The notes beneath the pieces were generated by a model. The model was not told the origin of the DNA and searched no databases. It was given only the letters and a program-made list of their open reading frames with translations. Positions 53,545-62,323 of a stretch of 64,000 nt of DNA are shown piece by piece. This stretch comes from Pseudomonadota bacterium. Lineage in GTDB: Bacteria > Pseudomonadota > Alphaproteobacteria > Rhodobacterales > Rhodobacteraceae. The stretch spans positions 62,001 through 126,000 of the forward strand of contig JAIUPD010000008.1 of the NCBI GenBank assembly GCA_020161615.1, in the 5' to 3' direction. Both the position numbers and the translations under genes were made by a program. How positions within the stretch are numbered: position 1 is the first letter of the stretch; each line of letters opens with the position of its first letter.

Positions 53545-53987
53545 GGCAGCCCCCGCATCACACGCCGCAGATAGGCGGCGTCGCCCGCATTGCCCACCAG
53601 ATCGGCCGCACGTTCCGGCGCCATCCATTGCGCGCTGTGGCCGGGTTCGGTCGGCGGGCCCAGGCGCCGGACCGGCCGGGCCAGGAAGATATGACAGAGC
53701 TTTTCCGCCCAGAGGTCGTATTCCGGCATGAAGGTGAAGCGCCGGAACGCGCCCAGCCGCCGGGGCGCCCCGATGCGCCAGCCGGTTTCCTCGTAGACTT
53801 CGCGGTGCAGGGCCTGCACGGGTGTTTCGCCCGGGTCGATGCCGCCGCCCGGCAGCTGGAACTCGGGCCAGGGGTCTTGCTGATGGGTCAGCAGCACCCG
53901 CCCGTCGCGCCAGAGCACCGCATAGGCCCCCGGCCGAAGCCGGTAGCGCCGCCCGCTTTCGCGGGGCTCGCCGTATCGCGGGATCAT
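53541..53987 (-). CDS. Nudix hydrolase
   Basis: A 148-residue Nudix protein; the box is GGGIDPGETPVQALHREVYE then ETGWRI. The segment LPGGGIDPGET preceding it and WAEKLCHIFLARPVRRLGPP are typical of housecleaning members. Substrate (nucleotide diphosphate type) is open. It is in an operon with the downstream L,D-transpeptidase. Confidence 0.9.
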   Translation of the reverse strand: MIPRYGEPRESGRRYRLRPGAYAVLWRDGRVLLTHQQDPWPEFQLPGGGIDPGETPVQALHREVYEETGWRIGAPRRLGAFRRFTFMPEYDLWAEKLCHIFLARPVRRLGPPTEPGHSAQWMAPERAADLVGNAGDAAYLRRVMRGLP

Positions 53988-54048
53988 GCCCGTCTCCTTG
54001 TTGTCTGCCCGGCGCCTCTGGCCGGTTTCGGGGCGAATCGCTTTGCCC

Positions 54049-54077
54049 CTTGGCCCTGACAAAAGGATTCCTATATG
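54049..54077 (+). promoter_or_regulatory. sigma32-like promoter of hslO
   Basis: CTTG at 54049-54052 and CCTATAT at 54070-54076, with 17 bases between. This fits the RpoH pattern CTTG...CCCATnT. A sigma70 reading (TTGGCC-N16-TATATG) is also possible. The leader would be about 35 bases. Confidence 0.55.
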
Positions 54078-54117
54078 ACGGCCTTAAAACCAAGCCCCAT
54101 GATGTGAAGGTTTCCTG

Positions 54118-55113
54118 ATGACTCTCGGTGCGCAAATCGCCTGGGACGATACCGTCCTGCCGTTTCAGCTGGACAAGGCCGACGTGCGCGGCCGCGTCGC
54201 CCGCGTCGACGGTGTCCTCGACACGGTGCTCTCGCAGCACCGCTACCCGGCCCCGATCGAGGATCTGGTGGCCGAGGCCGTGCTGTTGACCGCCATGATC
54301 GGCCAGACGCTGAAACTGCGCTGGCGCCTCTCGCTGCAGGTGCGCGGCAAGGGCGCGGCGCGGTTGATCGCGACCGATTACTACGCCCCCGCGGCCGAGG
54401 GCGCGCCGGCGCGGATCCGCGCCTGGGCCAGCTTCGACAGCGAGCGGTTGAGCCTGACGGACCGCGGGTTCGATCAGATCGGCGAGGGCTATCTGGCGAT
54501 CATCATCGACCAGGGCGAGGGCATGCAGCCCTATCAGGGGATCACGCCGATCGCCGGCCAGTCGCTCAGCGACTGCGCCGAGGCCTATTTCGCGCAATCC
54601 GAGCAACTGCCGACCCGGTTCTCGACATCCCATGGCCGTAACCAGATGGCCGGGCAGGCCGAACATTGGCGCGCGGGCGGCGTGATGCTGCAACATATGC
54701 CCAAGGCCAGCCCCTATGCCCAGGGCGGGGCGACCGGCGACAAGGGCCTGTTGCATGCGCGCGATCTGGTCTCGGGCGACGATGCCGAGAACTGGAGCCG
54801 AGTGAACATCCTGCTCGACACTGTCGAGGACCTGGAACTGATCGGTCCCAGCGTGCAGCCGACCGACCTGCTGCTGCGCCTTTTCAACGAGGAAGAGCCG
54901 CGGGTCTACGATGCCCAGCGCATCGAGTTCGGCTGCTCGTGCTCCGAGGACAAGGTGCGTCAGTCGCTGTCGATCTATTCGGCCAAGGACATCCGCTACA
55001 TGACCACGCCCGAGGGCACGGTCACCGCCGATTGCCAATTCTGCGGGGCGCATTACGTTCTCGACCCGAAGACGGTGGGGTTCGAGGCGGAAAAAAATGG
55101 CGGCAAGGACTGA
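54118..55113 (+). CDS. hslO: Hsp33 redox-regulated chaperone
   Basis: A 331-residue chaperone that is activated by oxidation. The zinc-binding switch is complete: FGCSCSEDKVRQ (CxC) and TADCQFCGAHYV (CxxC). The N-terminal core has HRYPAPIEDLVAEAVLLTAM and IIDQGEGMQPYQGITPIAG. Oxidative and heat stress activate it. It has a sigma32-like promoter and is followed, with 17 bases of overlap, by a CoA-type Nudix gene. Confidence 0.96.
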   Translation: MTLGAQIAWDDTVLPFQLDKADVRGRVARVDGVLDTVLSQHRYPAPIEDLVAEAVLLTAMIGQTLKLRWRLSLQVRGKGAARLIATDYYAPAAEGAPARIRAWASFDSERLSLTDRGFDQIGEGYLAIIIDQGEGMQPYQGITPIAGQSLSDCAEAYFAQSEQLPTRFSTSHGRNQMAGQAEHWRAGGVMLQHMPKASPYAQGGATGDKGLLHARDLVSGDDAENWSRVNILLDTVEDLELIGPSVQPTDLLLRLFNEEEPRVYDAQRIEFGCSCSEDKVRQSLSIYSAKDIRYMTTPEGTVTADCQFCGAHYVLDPKTVGFEAEKNGGKD

Positions 55114-55711
55114 GGCGGCAGGGACCGGGATCATCGCGCAATTGCGGGACGCGCTGAACCGCGACGGCCCGCAATCCTCGGATTTCGACCTGAATCCGCA
55201 GTTTCGGCCCACCGGCTTGAAGCTGCGGCCCGCCGCGGTGCTGATCGCCCTGGCCGAAAAGCCGGGCGGTTGGCACGTCATCCTCACAAAACGCGCCTCG
55301 ACGCTGAAGCATCACCCGGGGCAGATCGCCTTTCCCGGCGGCAAGGTCGATCCCGGCGATGCGAGCCCCGAGGCCGCCGCCCTGCGCGAAGCCCATGAAG
55401 AGGTGGGTCTGGATCCCGCCCGGGTGACGGTGCTGGGCGCGATGCCGGTGCACGAGACGGTGACGGGTTTCCGCGTGACGCCCTTCGTCGGCGTCATCGA
55501 CGGCGATTTCACCCCGGTGCCCGAGGCGGGCGAGGTCGAGGAAGCCTTCTTTGTCCCGCTGGCGCATCTGCTGGATGTCGGTGCCTATTCCGTGCAGCGC
55601 CGCCGCTGGCTGGGCCAATGGCGCAGCTATTACACCGTCCCCTGGGGTCCCTATTATATCTGGGGCGCGACGGCGCGGATGCTCAGGGCTCTGGCGGCGA
55701 GGGTCGCATGA
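55097..55711 (+). CDS. CoA pyrophosphatase (Nudix, NudL-like)
   Basis: A 204-residue Nudix hydrolase. The UPF0035 motif LKHHPGQIAFPGGKVDPGD precedes the box PEAAALREAHEEVGLDPARV, and ETVTGFRVTPFVGVID follows. Members cleave CoA or its derivatives. It overlaps the end of hslO by 17 bases and cca by four, so all three are coupled. Confidence 0.92.
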   Translation: MAARTEAAGTGIIAQLRDALNRDGPQSSDFDLNPQFRPTGLKLRPAAVLIALAEKPGGWHVILTKRASTLKHHPGQIAFPGGKVDPGDASPEAAALREAHEEVGLDPARVTVLGAMPVHETVTGFRVTPFVGVIDGDFTPVPEAGEVEEAFFVPLAHLLDVGAYSVQRRRWLGQWRSYYTVPWGPYYIWGATARMLRALAARVA

Positions 55712-56859
55712 AGGTTTCCGGCGCCTGGCTCGACAATCCCGGCACGCAGGCGGTGATGGGCATGCTGACCGGCGCCGGGCATCATGCGCTGGCCGTGGGG
55801 GGCTGCGTGCGGAACGCGCTGCTGGGGGTTCCGGTCGCGGATGTGGATATCGCGACCGACGCCCTGCCCGAAACCGTCTCTGCGCTTGCCGAAAAGGCCG
55901 GATTGAAAGCGGTGCCCACTGGCATCGCCCATGGCACCGTGACCGTGGTTTCGGGCGGCGAGGGCTATGAGGTCACGACTTTCCGTCATGACGAGGAGAG
56001 CTTCGGCCGCCATGCCCGGGTGTCCTTCGGCGCCTCGCTGCAGCAGGATGCGGCGCGGCGCGATTTCACCATGAACGCGCTCTATGCCCAGGCGGACGGC
56101 ACGCTGATCGACCCTTTGGGCGGGTTGCCCGACCTGCAGGCGCGGCGCCTGCGCTTCGTCGGCGATCCCCAGGCGCGGATCACCGAGGATTACCTGCGCA
56201 TCCTGCGCTTCTTCCGCTTCCACGCCCAATACGGCGACCCGGCGCAGGGGCTGGACCCCGAGGCGCTGGCCGCCTGCGCCGAACATTCGGCCATGTTAGA
56301 GACGCTTTCGCGCGAAAGGGTGACGGCCGAGCTGAAGAAACTCCTCGACGCCACCGACCCCGCCCCCGCCGTCGCCGCCATGGCGCAGGCCGGGGTTCTG
56401 GCCGCCGTCCTGCCCGGCGCGCAGCCGCAGGCGCTGCCGGTGCTGGTGCATCTGGAAGCGGGCAAGCCGGGGGGTTGGCTGCGGCGGCTGGCGGTCCTGA
56501 CCGGCGAGGTGGAAACACTGCGGCTGTCCAAGGCGGAAGCCCGGGATTTCGGCAAGGTGAGAGACGCTTTTTCCGGTATCGACACCCCCGCCGCGCTGGG
56601 CTGGCGGCTGGGCTGCCGGTTGGGCTGCGACGCGCTTCTGGGCCGGGCGGCCCTGCTGGAGACTCCCCCTGCCCCGGGCTGGCAGGCCGAGGTGATGCGC
56701 GGCGCTCAAGCCGATTTCCCGCTGAAGCCGAAGGATCTGATGCCCTCGCTCATGGGTCCGGCGCTGGGCCATGCGCTGGCCCAGGCGCAGGAGCATTGGC
56801 TGGCCCAGGACCTGAAACCCGGTCGTGCACAGCTTCTTGCGCGGCTGGGGCTGGCCTGA
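55708..56859 (+). CDS. cca: CCA tRNA nucleotidyltransferase (poly(A) polymerase family)
   Basis: A 383-residue class II nucleotidyltransferase. Landmarks are LAVGGCVRNALLGVPVADVD with DVDIATDALP (metal Asps), YEVTTFRHDEESFGRHARVS, AARRDFTMNALYAQADG and EDYLRILRFFRFHAQYG. It adds CCA to tRNA 3' ends. Two copies of the AGAGACGCTTT motif lie inside it. Coupled to the upstream Nudix gene. Confidence 0.95.
   Translation: MKVSGAWLDNPGTQAVMGMLTGAGHHALAVGGCVRNALLGVPVADVDIATDALPETVSALAEKAGLKAVPTGIAHGTVTVVSGGEGYEVTTFRHDEESFGRHARVSFGASLQQDAARRDFTMNALYAQADGTLIDPLGGLPDLQARRLRFVGDPQARITEDYLRILRFFRFHAQYGDPAQGLDPEALAACAEHSAMLETLSRERVTAELKKLLDATDPAPAVAAMAQAGVLAAVLPGAQPQALPVLVHLEAGKPGGWLRRLAVLTGEVETLRLSKAEARDFGKVRDAFSGIDTPAALGWRLGCRLGCDALLGRAALLETPPAPGWQAEVMRGAQADFPLKPKDLMPSLMGPALGHALAQAQEHWLAQDLKPGRAQLLARLGLA
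56298..56308 (+). repeat. AGAGACGCTTT motif, copy 4 (in cca)
   Basis: AGAGACGCTTT followed by C, read as ATG TTA GAG ACG CTT TCG (MLETLS). The 14 bases GTTAGAGACGCTTT equal those in addB. Confidence 0.75.
56560..56571 (+). repeat. AGAGACGCTTTT motif, copy 5 (in cca)
   Basis: Exact motif, read as GTG AGA GAC GCT TTT TCC (VRDAFS). The same residues RDAF and the same rare codons AGA, GCT, TTT occur at the addA copy. Confidence 0.8.
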
Positions 56860-56906
56860 TCGCCGCCACCGACCTAGATTGCCTTCACACGTGAAGGATA
56901 GGCGGA

Positions 56907-58751
56907 TTGTTCAGATTCTTTGAAAACCTGGTGGATCCCTATGCCGCCTATGCCGAGAACGACACGCCGCCGCGCCGCCTGTGGTCGTTCCTGGGCGTCT
57001 ACATGCGCCCGTTCCGCAGGGTTTTTGCCGTAACCGGCCTCTTTTCCATCGTCGTCGCGGCGATGGAGATCGGGCTGCTGTGGTATCTCGGCCGCCTCGT
57101 CGACCTCTTCGATCAGGCGGGCCCGGCCGAGTTCTGGGCCGAGCACGGGACCGAGATGATCCTGGCGGCGCTGTTCCTGCTGTTCCTGCGGCCGCTGTTG
57201 CAGGTGGTCAGCGTGGCGCTGCTGAACAACACGATCATTCCCAATTTCGGCACGCTGATCCGCTGGCGCGCGCATCGTCACGTGCTGCGCCAATCGGTCG
57301 GCTGGTTCGAGAACGATTTCGCCGGCCGCATCGCCAACCGGATCATGCAGACCCCGCCGGCCGCAGGCGAGGCCGTGTTCCAGATCTTCGACGCGCTCAG
57401 CTATTCGGTGGCCTATATTGTCGGCGCGGGCGTGCTGCTGGCGGGCGCCGATCCGCAGCTGGTGATTCCGCTGCTGATCTGGCTGGTGCTCTATGGCACG
57501 CTGCTGCGCTGGACGATCACCCGGGTCGGCCCGGCGTCCGAGGCCGCCTCGGATGCGCGCAGCGCCATCACCGGCCGCGTGGTCGATGCCTATGCCAATA
57601 TCCATTCCGTGAAGTTGTTCGCCCAGAACGACCACGAGACCGCCTATGCCAAGGAGGCGATCGAAAAGGCCCGCAAGACGATGCAGGTGGAGATGCGGAT
57701 CTTCACCACGATGGATTTCTGGCTGGTCACGCTGAACGGCTTCCTGATCGTCGCCGTGGTCGGCTGGGCGATCTGGCTCTGGTCGGTGGGGACGGCCAGT
57801 GTCGGCATCGTCGCCGCCGCCTCGGCGCTGGTGCTCAGGCTCAACGCCATGACCGGCTGGATCATGTGGGCGGTCAGTTCCTTCTTCCGCAACCTGGGCG
57901 TGGTGGCCGAGGGGATGGATACCATCGCCCAGCCCATCACCCTGACCGACGCGCCGGGCGCCAGGCCCCTCGATTTCCGCACCGGCGAGATCGTGTTCGA
58001 GGGCGTCAGCCACCATTACGGCCGGGGCTCGGGCGGGCTGGACCGCATCGACCTGACCATCCGCCCGGGCGAGAAGCTGGGGCTGGTCGGGCGCTCCGGC
58101 TCGGGCAAATCGACCCTCGTCAAGCTGCTGTTGCGGTTCTACGACGCCGAGCACGGGCGTATCCTGATCGACGGTCAGGATGTGACGCAGGTCACGCAGG
58201 ACAGTTTGCGGGCGCAGATCGGCATGGTCCAGCAGGATACGGCGCTGCTGCACCGCTCGGTTCGGGAGAACATCCTCTATGGCCGCAGCGGCGCCGATGA
58301 GGCACGGATGCTGGACGCCGCACGCCGGGCCGAGGCGGAGGAGTTCATTGGCGGCCTGGCCGATGCCGAGGGGCGACAGGGCTATGACGCGCGGGTGGGC
58401 GAGCGGGGGGTGAAACTGTCGGGCGGGCAGCGGCAACGCATCGCCATCGCCCGGGTCATCCTGAAGGACGCGCCGATCCTGGTGCTGGACGAGGCGACGA
58501 GCGCGCTGGATTCGGAGGTCGAGGCCTCGATCCAGGAGACGCTCTACGGGATGATGGAGGGCAAGACGGTGATCGCCATCGCGCACCGGCTGTCCACCAT
58601 CGCCCGCATGGACCGGATCGTGGTGCTGGACGATGGCAAGATCGCCGAAGAGGGCACGCATGCCGAGTTGCTGGCCGAGGGCGGGCTTTACGCGCGGTTC
58701 TGGGAGCGGCAGTCGGGCGGGTTCATCGGCACCGAGGATGCCGCGGAATGA
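56907..58751 (+). CDS. ABC exporter half-transporter 1
   Basis: A 614-residue ABC transporter with a six-helix exporter domain (about 20-330) and ATPase domain (about 355-600). Walker A GLVGRSGSGKSTLVKLLLRF, Q-loop IGMVQQDTALL, signature KLSGGQRQRIAIARVILKDA, Walker B APILVLDEATSALDSEVE. The start is TTG at 56907 with GAAGGA upstream, since the reading frame has no better start and the next ATG would lose FRFFENLVDP. It probably pairs with the next gene as a heterodimer exporting lipid, peptide or drug. Confidence 0.9.
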   Translation: MFRFFENLVDPYAAYAENDTPPRRLWSFLGVYMRPFRRVFAVTGLFSIVVAAMEIGLLWYLGRLVDLFDQAGPAEFWAEHGTEMILAALFLLFLRPLLQVVSVALLNNTIIPNFGTLIRWRAHRHVLRQSVGWFENDFAGRIANRIMQTPPAAGEAVFQIFDALSYSVAYIVGAGVLLAGADPQLVIPLLIWLVLYGTLLRWTITRVGPASEAASDARSAITGRVVDAYANIHSVKLFAQNDHETAYAKEAIEKARKTMQVEMRIFTTMDFWLVTLNGFLIVAVVGWAIWLWSVGTASVGIVAAASALVLRLNAMTGWIMWAVSSFFRNLGVVAEGMDTIAQPITLTDAPGARPLDFRTGEIVFEGVSHHYGRGSGGLDRIDLTIRPGEKLGLVGRSGSGKSTLVKLLLRFYDAEHGRILIDGQDVTQVTQDSLRAQIGMVQQDTALLHRSVRENILYGRSGADEARMLDAARRAEAEEFIGGLADAEGRQGYDARVGERGVKLSGGQRQRIAIARVILKDAPILVLDEATSALDSEVEASIQETLYGMMEGKTVIAIAHRLSTIARMDRIVVLDDGKIAEEGTHAELLAEGGLYARFWERQSGGFIGTEDAAE

Positions 58752-58760
58752 GACCGGGTA

Positions 58761-58779
58761 TCGGGGGGCCAGCCCCCCG
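58761..58779. repeat. hairpin fused to the dispersed repeat, copy 3
   Basis: The 20 bases TCGGGGGGC-CA-GCCCCCCGA form a 9-bp stem between the two ABC genes. Confidence 0.6.
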
Positions 58780-58810
58780 AACCCCCCGGGATATTTGAAG
58801 AACAAAGATG
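58779..58810 (-). repeat. dispersed CATCTTTG...CAAATATCC repeat, copy 3 (reverse)
   Basis: Read on the minus strand: CATCTTTGTTCTTCAAATAT then CCCGGGGGGTT. It lies inside an operon between two ABC transporter genes, next to a GC hairpin. Confidence 0.85.
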
Positions 58811-58837
58811 AGGGCGCGGGATTTCCGCGCAATTTGA

Positions 58838-60673
58838 ATGGCATTTTCGACACTGATCCGGCCCTTCACCCCCGCCGAGGGCGAGCCGCCCCGCAACCTG
58901 TGGGCCTTTTGCCGCTGGGCGCTGAAGGGCGCCTGGCCGGGGATCTGGCTGGCGACCGTGATCTCGGCGGCGGGGGGCGTGACCGAGGTGATCTCGGCCT
59001 GGGTTCTGGGTCGGGTGGTCGATGCGGCCGCGTCGGGCAATGCCACCGATTTCGTATCGCAGAACTGGCCGATGCTGGTTTTCTTCGCGGCCTTCTTCCT
59101 GTTGCTGAGGCCGCTGGCCTTCGGCCTGAACAGCGCCGCCAACTTCCTGCTGATCGCGCCCAATATCGACCCTCTGGTCCTGTCGCGGCTGAACCGTTGG
59201 ACCATGGGGCAGGACATCGTCTATTTCGACAATGATTTCGCCGGGCGGATCGCGCAGAAGCAGATCCAGACGGCGCGCGCCCTGACCGAGGTGGTGAGCG
59301 AAAGCATCAACACGGTCGCCTTCGCGCTGTCGTCGGTCATCGGCTCGGTGGCGCTGATGGCGGCGATAGACTGGCGGCTGGGGGTGGGGCTGCTGGTCTG
59401 GGCGGTGGGCTATCTGCTGCTGATCCGCCTTTTCATGCCCTATATCCGCAGCCGCGCCGGGGCGCGGGCGGGCGCGCGGGCCATGGTCACCGGGCAGGTG
59501 GTCGACACGATCACCAATATCCGCACGGTGAAGCTGTTCGCCCACGCCCGGTTCGAGGACCGCAACGCGCTGGACGCCATGGGCCGGTATCGCGAGCGGG
59601 TGATGGCCTACGGGCGCGTTTCCGCAACCTTCCGCATCTGCCTGATGCTGGTGGCGGGGCTCTTGCCGGTGGCGCTGGTCGGCGGGACGCTGGCGCTGTG
59701 GTCGGCGGGCGAGGCCTCGACCGGGGCCATCGTCGCGGCGGGCACGGTGGCGATCCGGCTGGCACAGATGACCGGCTGGGTCAGCTTCACGCTGATGGGC
59801 ATCTACGCCAATATCGGCGAGGTCGAGGACGGGATGCGGACGCTCGCCGTGCCGCATGCGCTGGTTGACGCGCCCGACGCCGCCGAACTGCCCCCCGTCC
59901 TGGGCGAGGTGCATTTCGACGGGGTGAGCTTTGCCTATGGCCGCCGCTCGGGCGGGGTGGAGAAGCTGGATCTGAAGATCGCGCCGGGAGAACGGATCGG
60001 CATCGTCGGCCATTCGGGGGCCGGGAAATCGACCCTGGTTTCGCTGTTGCTCAGGCTCTACGACACCGAGAAGGGCGCGGTGAAGATCGACGGCGTGGAT
60101 GTGCGCAGCGTCACGCAGGAGAGTCTGCGCCGCCAGATCGGCATGGTCACGCAAGACACGGCGATGTTCAACCGCTCGGCCCGCGACAACATCCGCTACG
60201 GACGGCCCGATGCCTCGGAAGCCGAGGTCGAGGCCGCCGCCCGCGCCGCCGAGGCGCATGACTTCATCCTGGCGCTGACCGATAACGCCGGGCGCAAGGG
60301 CTATGACGCGCAGCTGGGCGAGCGCGGTGTGCGGCTCTCGGGCGGGCAGCGGCAGCGGATCGCGCTGGCGCGCGCCTTCCTCAAGGACGCGCCGATCCTG
60401 GTGCTGGACGAGGCCACCTCGGCGCTGGACTCGGAGGTCGAAGCCTCGATCCAAGGGACGCTGGCCGAGGTCATGGCGGGCAAGACGGTGCTGGCCATCG
60501 CCCACCGCCTCAGCACCATCGCCCGCATGGACCGGATCATCGTCCTTGACGAAGGGCGCATCGTCGAGGAAGGCACGCATGCGGAGCTTTTGGCGCGCGA
60601 AGGTCGCTACGCGCGCTATTGGGCGCGGCAATCGGGCGGCTTTCTGGGCGTCGACGAGGATGAAGAGGCGTGA
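58838..60673 (+). CDS. ABC exporter half-transporter 2
   Basis: A 611-residue exporter of the same type. Walker A is HSGAGKSTLVSLLLRLYDTE, Q-loop IGMVTQDTAMF, signature RLSGGQRQRIALARAFLKDA, Walker B APILVLDEATSALDSEVE. Both halves keep full catalytic residues, so each might also work as a homodimer. It is 86 bases downstream of half 1, with the dispersed repeat between. Stop overlaps or abuts the VOC start. Confidence 0.92.
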   Translation: MAFSTLIRPFTPAEGEPPRNLWAFCRWALKGAWPGIWLATVISAAGGVTEVISAWVLGRVVDAAASGNATDFVSQNWPMLVFFAAFFLLLRPLAFGLNSAANFLLIAPNIDPLVLSRLNRWTMGQDIVYFDNDFAGRIAQKQIQTARALTEVVSESINTVAFALSSVIGSVALMAAIDWRLGVGLLVWAVGYLLLIRLFMPYIRSRAGARAGARAMVTGQVVDTITNIRTVKLFAHARFEDRNALDAMGRYRERVMAYGRVSATFRICLMLVAGLLPVALVGGTLALWSAGEASTGAIVAAGTVAIRLAQMTGWVSFTLMGIYANIGEVEDGMRTLAVPHALVDAPDAAELPPVLGEVHFDGVSFAYGRRSGGVEKLDLKIAPGERIGIVGHSGAGKSTLVSLLLRLYDTEKGAVKIDGVDVRSVTQESLRRQIGMVTQDTAMFNRSARDNIRYGRPDASEAEVEAAARAAEAHDFILALTDNAGRKGYDAQLGERGVRLSGGQRQRIALARAFLKDAPILVLDEATSALDSEVEASIQGTLAEVMAGKTVLAIAHRLSTIARMDRIIVLDEGRIVEEGTHAELLAREGRYARYWARQSGGFLGVDEDEEA

Positions 60674-61093
60674 ATGGATCTGGAAACGGTCGGCCCGGCT
60701 GACTTCGGGCGCAGCCTGACGGGACTGGGGCTGAACCTGCTGTGCCGTGACGTGCGTGGCATGGCGCGGTTTCTTGAGGGAGTCTTCGGGCTGGGGATCC
60801 ATCGGCTGTCCGACGATTTTGCGCTGGCCCGCCACGGGGCGGTGCTGATCCAACTGCATTCGGACGGGACCTTTGCCCGGCATCCGGTCCATGACCTGTT
60901 GCCCGAGAATCCGCCGCGGGGCGCGGGCGCGCAGATCTATCTGTTCGGACTCGACCCTGACGCGGCCGTTTCCCGCGCAGAGGCCCATGGCGGGATGGTG
61001 ATCGAGGCGCCGGCTGACAAGCCGCACGGGCTGCGTGAGGCGACGATCCTGTCGCCCGAGGGCTATGCCTTCAGCCCGGCGTTGCCTTCATGA
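60674..61093 (+). CDS. VOC superfamily protein
   Basis: A 139-residue single VOC protein: GLNLLCRDVRGMARFLEGVF, FALARHGAVLIQLHSDGTFA, AQIYLFGLDPDAAVSRAEAH, and ATILSPEGYAFSPALPS. Metal ligands are partial (HSDG, ED-less), so I expect a binding or glyoxalase-like role without proof. It starts one base after the ABC stop and overlaps the next gene by four bases. Confidence 0.78.
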   Translation: MDLETVGPADFGRSLTGLGLNLLCRDVRGMARFLEGVFGLGIHRLSDDFALARHGAVLIQLHSDGTFARHPVHDLLPENPPRGAGAQIYLFGLDPDAAVSRAEAHGGMVIEAPADKPHGLREATILSPEGYAFSPALPS

Positions 61094-62307
61094 GCGTGAT
61101 CGAGCGGCTGAACCTGCGGGGCGAGGGCGTGGCGCCCGGGCTGGTGGTGGCGCGCGCGCTGCCGGGCGAGACGGTGGGCGGCGAGGCCGTGGATGGCCGC
61201 ATCGCGCAGCCGAAGATCCTGACGCCATCACCCGACCGGGTGGCGGCGCCCTGCCGGCATTACAAGGCCTGCGGCGGTTGCGCCTTGCAACATGCCTCGG
61301 ATGCCTTCGTTCAGGAGTGGAAGACCGGCGTCGTGCGGCAGGCGCTGATGGGTCAGGGGCTGGAGGCGCCGTTTCGCCAGACGCTGACCTCGCCCGCCGG
61401 GTCGCGCAGGCGGGCAACGCTGGCCGGGCGGCGGTTGAAGTCCGGCGCGCTGGTGGGGTTCCACGGGCGGGCCAGCGACACGGTGACGGCGATCCCGGAA
61501 TGCAAGCTGCTGGACCCGGCACTGGTGGCGGTGATCCCGGCGCTGGAGGCACTGGTCGCCGAGGGCGGCTCGCGCAAGGGCGAGGTGCGGCTGACGGTCA
61601 CGCGCTATGCCGAGGGGGTCGAGGTCTCGGTCGAAGAGGGCAAACCGCTCGACCGGGCGCTCAGGCTGGCCTTGCCGCAGATCGCCGGGGCGCATCGCCT
61701 CGCGCGGCTGGTCTGGAACGGCGAGGCGCTGTTGCAGGAGGCACCGCCGAGCATGCCGATGGGCCGGGCCCGCGTCTCGCCCCCGCCCGGCGCCTTCCTG
61801 CAGGCCACGCCGCAGGGCGAGGCGGCGCTGAAAGCCGCGGTGATCGAGGCGGTGGGCGGCGCGAAACAGGTGGCGGACCTGTTCGCGGGCTGCGGCACCT
61901 TCGCCCTGCCGCTGGCGGAATCCGCCGAGGTGCACGCCGTTGAGGGCTCGGCGCCGATGCTGGCGGCGCTGGACCTCGGCTGGCGCAACGCGCCGGGGCT
62001 GAAGCGGGTCACGACCGAGGCGCGCGACCTCTTCCGCCGGCCGCTGATGCCCGACGAGCTGAAACGCTTCGACGCCGTGGTCATCGACCCGCCGCGGGCC
62101 GGCGCCGAGGCGCAGGTGGCCGAGTTGGCACAGGCCAGAGTGCCGGTCATCGCCCATGTGTCCTGCAACCCGGTGACCTTTGCCCGGGACGCGAAGGTGC
62201 TGATCGGGGCGGGCTATCGGCTGGATTGGGTGCAGGTGGTGGATCAATTCCGCTGGTCCGCGCATGTGGAACTGGCGGCGCGGTTCTCGCAGCCCCATAT
62301 GGCGTGA
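61090..62307 (+). CDS. class I SAM RNA methyltransferase (TrmA/RlmD-like)
   Basis: A 405-residue uracil-C5 methyltransferase. The N-terminal cluster CRHYKACGGCALQH and the later PECKLL suit a 4Fe-4S site. The SAM domain has VADLFAGCGTFALPLAESAE, VVIDPPRAGAEAQVAELAQA, and the catalytic VSCNPVTFARDAKVLIGAGY. The modified RNA (23S rRNA or tRNA U54) is not assignable from sequence alone. Coupled to the VOC gene. Confidence 0.9.
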   Translation: MSVIERLNLRGEGVAPGLVVARALPGETVGGEAVDGRIAQPKILTPSPDRVAAPCRHYKACGGCALQHASDAFVQEWKTGVVRQALMGQGLEAPFRQTLTSPAGSRRRATLAGRRLKSGALVGFHGRASDTVTAIPECKLLDPALVAVIPALEALVAEGGSRKGEVRLTVTRYAEGVEVSVEEGKPLDRALRLALPQIAGAHRLARLVWNGEALLQEAPPSMPMGRARVSPPPGAFLQATPQGEAALKAAVIEAVGGAKQVADLFAGCGTFALPLAESAEVHAVEGSAPMLAALDLGWRNAPGLKRVTTEARDLFRRPLMPDELKRFDAVVIDPPRAGAEAQVAELAQARVPVIAHVSCNPVTFARDAKVLIGAGYRLDWVQVVDQFRWSAHVELAARFSQPHMA

Positions 62308-62323
62308 AAACCATGGGGTTATC

